Shown in pieces: positions 7,120-12,540 of a stretch of 12,540 bases of DNA. Positions within the stretch are counted from its first letter, which is position 1; each line of letters opens with the position of its first letter. The notes beneath the pieces are model-generated. The model was given only the letters and a program-made list of their open reading frames with translations, did not search any database and was not told the DNA's origin. The translations under genes and the position numbers were made by a program. The stretch is from Sutterella sp. UBA4713 (GTDB taxonomy: Bacteria > Pseudomonadota > Gammaproteobacteria > Burkholderiales > Burkholderiaceae_F). The DNA is taken from NCBI GenBank assembly GCA_002404465.1, contig DHJT01000049.1, positions 1 through 12,540 of the forward strand. The letters run 5' to 3'.

Positions 7120-7131
7120 CGAAAATACGCC

Positions 7132-8670
7132 ATGCGCTGTTACCTTCGATTGAAAGCCGTTATAAGACACGTAAGTTTCCTTGTACTCGGAGCGGTTGCT
7201 TCCCTCGGGTTTAGCTTTCCGGGGGCGTATTTTTGGACGGCTGCGGCTTTTGTCGGGTTCATTGTTCTTTTAGGCCGGGAAAAAAATCCGCGAAGCGGTG
7301 CTTTCGATGCCTTTTTATTCGGGCTCGGATATTTTTCATCCGGACTTGTGTGGATCTTTCATTCGGTTTATGTGTACGGCAATGCTCCGTGGTTTTTTGC
7401 GGCGTTAGCCGTTTTGGCATTGGCTGCTCTGTTGTCGCTTTTTCCTGCCTGTGTGGGATTTTTGATTGTCAAAATTCGCATTCCGGCGGCTCTTAAGACC
7501 TCACTTTTGATCCCGCTTCTTTGGACGGGGACGGAATTTTTACGCGGTGAGTGGATCGGCGGTTTCGGGTGGCTTTCAGTCGGATATGCGTTTACCGACA
7601 ATATGCTCGCAAGTTGGGCTCCGATTGTCGGTGTGTACGGAGTCTCGTTGATTGTCCTTATTGTTTTAGGGAGTGCTTGCGGCGTTCTGATGCAAAAAGA
7701 GCGGTTGCCGAATCGGCTTTTTTCCGGTTTGCTTTGTGTGATAGGCGTCCTCGGGGCTTATGCTCTGCAAGATGTAACCTGGTCAAAGTCGACCTCTCGT
7801 CTTGAGGTCAGACTTGTGCAACCGGATATCCCCGTGACAACGCGTGCGACCTACGAAACGCAGAGAAAAGCACTTGCGCGTGTCGAGGCTATGAGCCTTG
7901 CGCATCCGATAGGCCGTCCTCTTGACCTGATTCTTTGGCCCGAAAGTGTGTATGCTTTTTTGCCGGCTTCACTGCCGAATTCCTGGAAAGAACTTCCGCA
8001 AAAGGTGGCACAAAAACAAGATGCCAGCGTTTTGTTTAATGCGTTTTCGATGACCAAAGAGCGCTCGGTTTCCAATAGTTTGTATTTAGCAACGCCTGAA
8101 GGAACTTCGTTAATTTATTCCAAGCGTCGTCTTGTGCCCTTCGGAGAATTTGTCCCGTACGGCTTTCGTTGGCTGGTCGATGCACTTGCCGTCCCGATGG
8201 CAGATCAAGTTCCCGGGGCGAGGCCGACCTCTCCCGTGACAATGGCCGGAATACAAGGGGCTGTCGGAATTTGCTACGAAAATATATTTCCGTCGGAACT
8301 TGCGGATTGGTTTGATGTCGGCAATCCGGCTCTTATCATTTATAGCGCCAACCTCGGATGGTTTTCCGATGTGTCCGTGCGTCAGTTTTCTCAAATGAGC
8401 CGTATGCGGGCCCGGGAAGCGGCGCGCCCCGTTCTTCAGGTTCTGAATAACGCCGGATCGGCACTGTTCGATCCTACGGGAACAGAACTGCGTCGGGCCG
8501 GCTTCGGCGCCCAGAATTTAGATGCCACGGTGCGCCTTTTTTCCGGAAGTCCGACGCCCTTTATGCAATACGGACTTGCGATTTTCGGACTTTTTTGGGC
8601 ACTTCTTTTCGCAACAACTTTCGGATTTTGCCGACTCCTAAAGTGCTTTTCTCGGAAAAGCGAAGGCTAA
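7132..8670 (+). CDS. lnt: Apolipoprotein N-acyltransferase
   Basis: An inner-membrane enzyme that transfers an acyl chain from phospholipid to the N-terminal cysteine of lipoproteins, the last maturation step before Lol sorting. It has 512 residues, the usual size. Hydrophobic segments lie near residues 13-30, 33-48, 60-80, 88-113, 122-135, 157-185 and 198-213, with a C-terminal anchor at about 478-500. The periplasmic nitrilase domain spans roughly 225-470. The catalytic triad is readable as Glu271 (LWPES), Lys331 (YSKRRLVPFGEFVPYG) and Cys381 (GICYEN), with Glu339 and Glu383 also conserved. The ATG lies 12 bases after ybeY and lacks a clear Shine-Dalgarno site, so a slightly different start is possible. 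It ends the miaB operon, next to the glyQ promoter region. Confidence 0.96.
   Translation: MRCYLRLKAVIRHVSFLVLGAVASLGFSFPGAYFWTAAAFVGFIVLLGREKNPRSGAFDAFLFGLGYFSSGLVWIFHSVYVYGNAPWFFAALAVLALAALLSLFPACVGFLIVKIRIPAALKTSLLIPLLWTGTEFLRGEWIGGFGWLSVGYAFTDNMLASWAPIVGVYGVSLIVLIVLGSACGVLMQKERLPNRLFSGLLCVIGVLGAYALQDVTWSKSTSRLEVRLVQPDIPVTTRATYETQRKALARVEAMSLAHPIGRPLDLILWPESVYAFLPASLPNSWKELPQKVAQKQDASVLFNAFSMTKERSVSNSLYLATPEGTSLIYSKRRLVPFGEFVPYGFRWLVDALAVPMADQVPGARPTSPVTMAGIQGAVGICYENIFPSELADWFDVGNPALIIYSANLGWFSDVSVRQFSQMSRMRAREAARPVLQVLNNAGSALFDPTGTELRRAGFGAQNLDATVRLFSGSPTPFMQYGLAIFGLFWALLFATTFGFCRLLKCFSRKSEG
8645..8661 (+). other. Perfect hairpin at the 3' end of lnt
   Basis: GCTTTTC (8645-8651) and GAAAAGC (8655-8661) form a perfect 7-bp stem with a TCG loop inside the last codons of lnt. 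No T-run follows, so it is not a standard rho-independent terminator. It could protect the mRNA 3' end, or be a by-product of the codons for Cys-Phe-Ser-Arg-Lys-Ser. Confidence 0.3.
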
Positions 8671-8675
8671 ACCGC

Positions 8676-8729
8676 TAAAATCTTGTCCCGATTGTTCTTT
8701 AGCCCGCCGGTTTTCCCACGGGCTCTTTC
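8676..8729 (+). promoter_or_regulatory. Promoter -10 and hairpin leader element upstream of glyQ (copy B)
   Basis: A TAAAAT box (8676-8681, in CGCTAAAATC) is followed by CTTTAG (8697-8702). AGCCCG (8701-8706) pairs with CGGGCT (8719-8724), enclosing CCGGTTTTCCCA, and CTTTC follows (8725-8729). The order CTTTAG, GG-TTTTCCC, closing stem arm, CTTTC is the same as upstream of miaB. The -35 is again poor. The leader from the likely start (near 8688) to the glyQ ATG is about 83 bases. No T-box is expected in this group and none of its features were seen. Confidence 0.4.
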
Positions 8730-8770
8730 CCGTTGTTTTCAATGGGCCTTGAACTCATGTGAAGGAAATT

Positions 8771-9673
8771 ATGATTACCTTTCAGGAAGTCATCCTGCGC
8801 TTGCAGGAATATTGGAATCAGCAAGGTTGCGGCATTTTGCAACCGATTGATATCGAGGTCGGCGCAGGTACGAGCCACACGGCAACGTTTTTGCGGGCAT
8901 TAGGTCCCGAGCCCTGGCGGGCCGCTTATGTACAGCCGAGCCGCCGTCCGAAAGACGCCCGATACGGTGAAAACCCGAATCGGTTGCATCAGCACCATCA
9001 GTTTCAGGTGGTTTTAAAACCGGCTCCCGTCAATATTGTGGATCTGTACTTGGATTCATTGCGGGCCCTCGGGATCGATACGCTTGTTAACGACATTCGC
9101 TTCGTGGAAGACAACTGGGAAAATCCGACACTCGGAGCTTGGGGCCTGGGTTGGGAAATCTGGATGAACGGTATGGAAGTGACGCAGTTTACGTACTTTC
9201 AGCAAGTCGGCGGCTTGGAATGTAAACCCATCACGGGCGAAATCACGTACGGTCTGGAGCGCCTGACGATGTACCTGCAAAACTGTGATAACGTTTTTGA
9301 TTTGGTCTATACGCACTGGAAGGACGGTGCGGGTAACACCAGGACGTTGACCTACGGGGACGTCTTCCACCAAAATGAAGTCGAGCAGAGTATCTATAAC
9401 TTTGAGGCGAGCGACCCTGTGAAGCTTTTCGGGCAGTTTGATTACTTTGAAAGCGAAGCGAAGCGCTTGATGGACTTAAAGCTGGCGCTTCCTGCCTATG
9501 AGATGGTTTTGAAGGCCGGTCACACATTTAATCTACTGGATGCTCGAGGTGCGATTTCCGTTACGGAACGTGCAGCCTACATTGCCCGCATTCGTGCCGT
9601 GAGCCGTGCCGTGGCACAAAGCTACTATGAGTCGCGCGAACGACTCGGTTTCCCGATGTTGAAAGCAAAATAA
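8771..9673 (+). CDS. glyQ: Glycyl-tRNA synthetase alpha subunit
   Basis: The class II catalytic subunit of the (alpha-beta)2 bacterial glycyl-tRNA synthetase, which activates glycine with ATP for transfer to tRNA-Gly. It has 300 residues, as usual. Recognisable segments are LQEYWNQQGC, DIEVGAGTSHTATFLRALGPEPW, AAYVQPSRRPKD, RYGENPNRL, DIRFVEDNWENPTLGAWGLG and WMNGMEVTQFTYFQQVGGL. The ATG beginning MITFQEV is preferred, because GAAGGA lies four bases upstream of it; an in-frame GTG four codons earlier (8759) would place that site inside the gene. Two places differ from the usual sequence as recalled: Ala63 where DGRYGEN has glycine, and LHQHHQFQ (72-79) where LQHYYQFQ is common. It is first in the operon with glyS 15 bases downstream. 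Confidence 0.97.
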   Translation: MITFQEVILRLQEYWNQQGCGILQPIDIEVGAGTSHTATFLRALGPEPWRAAYVQPSRRPKDARYGENPNRLHQHHQFQVVLKPAPVNIVDLYLDSLRALGIDTLVNDIRFVEDNWENPTLGAWGLGWEIWMNGMEVTQFTYFQQVGGLECKPITGEITYGLERLTMYLQNCDNVFDLVYTHWKDGAGNTRTLTYGDVFHQNEVEQSIYNFEASDPVKLFGQFDYFESEAKRLMDLKLALPAYEMVLKAGHTFNLLDARGAISVTERAAYIARIRAVSRAVAQSYYESRERLGFPMLKAK

Positions 9674-9688
9674 AAAGGGTGAAAAGAA

Positions 9689-11782
9689 ATGACCAGTTTG
9701 CTTGTTGAATTTCAAACCGAAGAGTTGCCTCCGAAGGCGCTCAAAAAGCTTTCAGCGGCGTTTGCCGAGGGCGTTTTCCGCGGCTTGCGTGAAAAACATT
9801 TCACGGGACAAAATGCGCAAATGACCCCGTTCGGGTCGCCGCGTCGCATGGCGGTTTTGGTGACCGACGTTTTAGCCAAGTCCCCCGACGAACCCTTCCG
9901 TCAAAAACTCGTTCCCGTTCAAGTCGGGCTCAATTTTGACGGCCAGGCAACGCCGGCTCTGACAAAAAAAATGGCGGCTTTGGAAATTTCCTGCAAAACC
10001 TCCGAGCTCTCGCACGTTACGGAAGGGAAAAATACCTATTTGTATTACGACGGTGTGCGTGCCGGTGTTGCGCTTGTCGAGGGGCTTCAAAAAATTCTTG
10101 AAGAAACCGTCAAGGCGCTGCCGATTCCGAAGGTGATGAACTACCAGCTCGCAGACGGCGTGACGACCGTGCAGTTCGTGCGCCCGGTCAGGCATCTGAC
10201 GGCTCTTTACGGTAAAGACGTTGTTCCGGTTAAGCTTTTCGGACTGAGTGCCGATCGCATTACGTCCGGACATCGCTTCCATACACACGGCGTCATTGCC
10301 ATTGAAAGCGCCGATGCTTACGAAGAGACACTTTTTACCCGAGGAAAGGTGGTTGCCAACTACGAACGGCGTCGTGCCATTCTCGTGGACCTGCTGAACA
10401 AGGAAGCCGAAAAAGACGGCGGAACGCTCATCGCGCCCGAGGCCTTAATCGATGAAACCAATTCGCTTACCGAATGGCCCGTCATTTACACCTCGAGCTT
10501 TGAAGAGAAGTATTTGGCCGTTCCCGAAGAGTGTCTCATTTTGACGATGCAGACCAACCAGAAGTACTTCCCGATGCGCGATGCGGCAGGTCGGTTGATG
10601 AACCGTTTCTGTTTGGTTTCACACATCGAGGCCAAAGACGGCGGCGAGGCGATTCGCGCCGGTAACGCACGTGTCGTTCGGGCTCGTCTTGCCGATGCAG
10701 AGTTCTTTTATAAGGAAGACTGTAAGCAGACGCTTGCCAGTCGTGTCGAAGGCTTAAAACACGTTGTCTACCACAATAAACTCGGCACTCAGGCCGAGCG
10801 TGTCAAGCGCGTGATGGAATTGGCAGGCATCGTTGCCGGCAAAATCGGTGCGGATGCGGAAAAGGCCAAGCGAGCGGCGTATCTTGCAAAAGCCGATTTG
10901 CGTACCCTGATGGTCGGAGAGTTTCCCGAATTGCAGGGTATTATGGGCGAGTATTACGCGAAAAACGATAGGGAAGATCCTGAGGTTGCTCTGGCTATTC
11001 GCGAACACTATGCGCCGCGCTTTGCGGGCGATGCCCTTCCGAGCACGCCGGTGTCGGTGGCCGTTGCCATTGCCGACAAGCTGGAAACCTTAACGGGGAT
11101 GTTCGGTATCGGACAATTGCCGACGGGCGACAAAGACCCCTTCGCATTGCGTCGCCATGCTCTGGGCGTTTTGCGCATGATTATCGAGCGTAACTTAAAT
11201 TTGAGTTTGGAAGATCTTGTCAAGGGTGCCTTTGCCGTTGAGCAAACTGTTCCAGGGGTCAAAGACGCAACGGATGCCCTAATGACGTTTTTCTTTGATC
11301 GTCTGCGGGTTATGCTGCGCGATGAAGATTACTCGGCCCAAGAAGTGGAAGCCGTTTTGGCCAAACACATTGTCAAGCCGGCTGACTTCGTGCGTCGAAT
11401 TGCGGCCGTTAAGAAGTTTATGATGCTTCCGGAAGCGCAGAGTTTGTCGGATGCCAATAAGCGTATCGGCAACATTCTCAAAAAAGTCAACGGGACGATT
11501 CCCGATACGATTCGTGAGGATTTGCTGACGGAAAAGGCTGAGCAAGACCTTTACAAGGCCTTGTGTGAACACGAGCCCGTGGCGCGACTGCTTTATGAAA
11601 ACGGCGGTTATGAAGGGATGCTGGCATCGCTTACGCCCTTAAAGGCCCCGGTTGACCGTTTCTTTGCCGATGTGATGGTCAATGCGCAAGATGCGGCTGT
11701 TCGAGCTAATCGTCAGGCTCTGTTAAAGCGTTTGGCTGTGCTTATGAACAGTGTGGCGGAACTGTCGCACCTTGCCAGTTAG
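9689..11782 (+). CDS. glyS: Glycyl-tRNA synthetase beta subunit
   Basis: The large subunit that binds and positions tRNA-Gly for the GlyQ catalytic subunit. It has 697 residues, close to the 689 of E. coli. The N-terminus LLVEFQTEELPPKAL and FGSPRRMAVLV are typical. SGHRFHTHG, EWPVIYTSSFEEKYLAVPEECL and TNQKYFPMRDAAGRL follow in the tRNA-binding region. An HD-type domain is marked by KADLRTLMVGEFPELQGIMGEYYA (around 400-425), TPVSVAVAIADKLETLTGMF and GDKDPFALRRHALG. The C-terminal part, ending NSVAELSHLAS, fits the DALR anticodon-binding domain. The ATG lies 15 bases after glyQ with a modest AAGGGTGAAAAG site, so the two subunits are likely made in step. plsC starts 15 bases after its stop. 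Confidence 0.97.
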   Translation: MTSLLVEFQTEELPPKALKKLSAAFAEGVFRGLREKHFTGQNAQMTPFGSPRRMAVLVTDVLAKSPDEPFRQKLVPVQVGLNFDGQATPALTKKMAALEISCKTSELSHVTEGKNTYLYYDGVRAGVALVEGLQKILEETVKALPIPKVMNYQLADGVTTVQFVRPVRHLTALYGKDVVPVKLFGLSADRITSGHRFHTHGVIAIESADAYEETLFTRGKVVANYERRRAILVDLLNKEAEKDGGTLIAPEALIDETNSLTEWPVIYTSSFEEKYLAVPEECLILTMQTNQKYFPMRDAAGRLMNRFCLVSHIEAKDGGEAIRAGNARVVRARLADAEFFYKEDCKQTLASRVEGLKHVVYHNKLGTQAERVKRVMELAGIVAGKIGADAEKAKRAAYLAKADLRTLMVGEFPELQGIMGEYYAKNDREDPEVALAIREHYAPRFAGDALPSTPVSVAVAIADKLETLTGMFGIGQLPTGDKDPFALRRHALGVLRMIIERNLNLSLEDLVKGAFAVEQTVPGVKDATDALMTFFFDRLRVMLRDEDYSAQEVEAVLAKHIVKPADFVRRIAAVKKFMMLPEAQSLSDANKRIGNILKKVNGTIPDTIREDLLTEKAEQDLYKALCEHEPVARLLYENGGYEGMLASLTPLKAPVDRFFADVMVNAQDAAVRANRQALLKRLAVLMNSVAELSHLAS

Positions 11783-11797
11783 GTTTGTTTGCCTCCT

Positions 11798-12540
11798 ATG
11801 CGACTTTTGCGTTCGTTTTTGTATTACGCCATTTTGCTCGTTGCGGCTGTCCCGGTCGGTCTTGCGTGCCTGATTGCATGGCCCGTAACGAGCACGAAGT
11901 GGCGGTACAACGTTTTTGAGCGCCCTTACATGCGCTTTGCCGTGCAGTGTGCCCGTGTTTTGTGCGGCCTTGATTTTGAGGTGCGGGGCCTTGAGAACGT
12001 GCCCGATGTCAAAGAGCGCGTCGTAATTTTTTGTAAGCATCAGTCGGCCTGGGAAACGCTTTTTCTTCCGGCATATATCCCGGGGTATATCGCTTATGTG
12101 TACAAGGCCTCGCTACACTGGATTCCGTTTTTCGGTTGGGCGGCCAAGTCGATGCACATGATTCCGATTGACCGCAAAAACGGACGCTTGGCCTTCGAGC
12201 AGATTATGAAAGAGGGGACGCGTCTTCTTGATAGCGGGTGGTGGATCGGTATTTTCCCGGAAGGAACACGTGTTGCACCCGGCGCTGCGAGTACCTACAA
12301 GACGGGCGGCGCTCGCTTTGCCGTTCGCCAAAAGACTCTGGTGCTTCCGATTGCCGTGAATTCGGGCGAGTTTTGGGCAAAAAATTCTCTGGAAAAGACA
12401 CCGGGTAAGATTATTGTCTCTATCGGACCGGCCATTGAAACCGTCGGACGGGATTATTCGCAGGTCAATCGCTTGGCAAGCGATTGGATTGAATCGGAAG
12501 TCCGTCGTATCGGGAATCCCCGCTTTTATGGCTCGTCCTA
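11798..12540 (+). CDS. plsC: 1-acyl-sn-glycerol-3-phosphate acyltransferase (PlsC family), reaching the window edge
   Basis: Converts lysophosphatidate to phosphatidate in phospholipid synthesis at the inner membrane. Read from the ATG giving MRLLRSFLYYAILL, 247 codons are open to the window edge. The last two bases are TA, so the stop may be the very next base or the frame may continue. A membrane helix spans about residues 7-30. The acyltransferase motif I is KHQSAWET (about 79-86), which has HX4E in place of the common HX4D. Motif II lies around MIPIDRKNG, FPEGTR is the glycerol-phosphate binding motif III, and VLPIAVNSGEFW is motif IV. The HQSAWET form is familiar from betaproteobacterial PlsC proteins encoded near glyS, so it is likely active. 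Directly before the ATG the leader reads GCCTCCT rather than a purine-rich ribosome binding site. The gmhB gene often found between glyS and plsC is absent. Confidence 0.9.
   Translation, partial: MRLLRSFLYYAILLVAAVPVGLACLIAWPVTSTKWRYNVFERPYMRFAVQCARVLCGLDFEVRGLENVPDVKERVVIFCKHQSAWETLFLPAYIPGYIAYVYKASLHWIPFFGWAAKSMHMIPIDRKNGRLAFEQIMKEGTRLLDSGWWIGIFPEGTRVAPGAASTYKTGGARFAVRQKTLVLPIAVNSGEFWAKNSLEKTPGKIIVSIGPAIETVGRDYSQVNRLASDWIESEVRRIGNPRFYGSS

Noticed and set aside
9872..10288. Minus-strand open frame of 138 codons inside glyS
   Set aside because: It is opposite a conserved part of glyS and its translation resembles no known protein; similar shadows occur across the operon.
1..12540. CRISPR arrays, insertion sequences, tRNA or rRNA genes, phage genes
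   Set aside because: No direct-repeat arrays, transposase-like frames, terminal inverted repeats or RNA gene sequences were seen; the genes are tightly packed housekeeping operons.

Overview
The window looks like ordinary chromosomal DNA from a betaproteobacterium, probably a Burkholderiales gut-type lineage such as Sutterellaceae. The evidence is a start to omega reading MARITV next to gmk, the miaB-phoH-ybeY-lnt order, a two-subunit glycyl-tRNA synthetase (glyQ-glyS) followed by a PlsC with an HX4E motif, and moderate GC content. The family-level placement is inference from gene order and protein resemblance, not from a search.

Layout. On the minus strand at the left edge lie gmk (guanylate kinase) and the first six codons of rpoZ (RNA polymerase omega). 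A divergent intergenic region of about 240 bases separates them from a plus-strand pair: a PLP-dependent lysine/ornithine/arginine decarboxylase most like Pseudomonas LdcA, and, two bases downstream, a protein with the fold pattern of the glycine-cleavage T-protein (GcvT/YgfZ family). A weak terminator-like hairpin follows.

A second plus-strand operon runs miaB, phoH, ybeY, lnt with overlapping or nearly abutting genes. It covers tRNA methylthiolation, rRNA processing and quality control, and lipoprotein N-acylation. The corC/ybeX gene usually found between ybeY and lnt is absent. A third operon follows after about 100 bases: glyQ, glyS and plsC (truncated by, or ending exactly at, the window edge). 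The gmhB gene that often sits between glyS and plsC in related genomes is absent.

No mobile elements, CRISPR arrays, tRNA or rRNA genes were seen. The most unusual items are the uncharacterised GcvT-like protein coupled to the decarboxylase, which lacks the T-protein catalytic aspartate, and a short hairpin-bearing leader element that occurs in related form just upstream of both miaB and glyQ.
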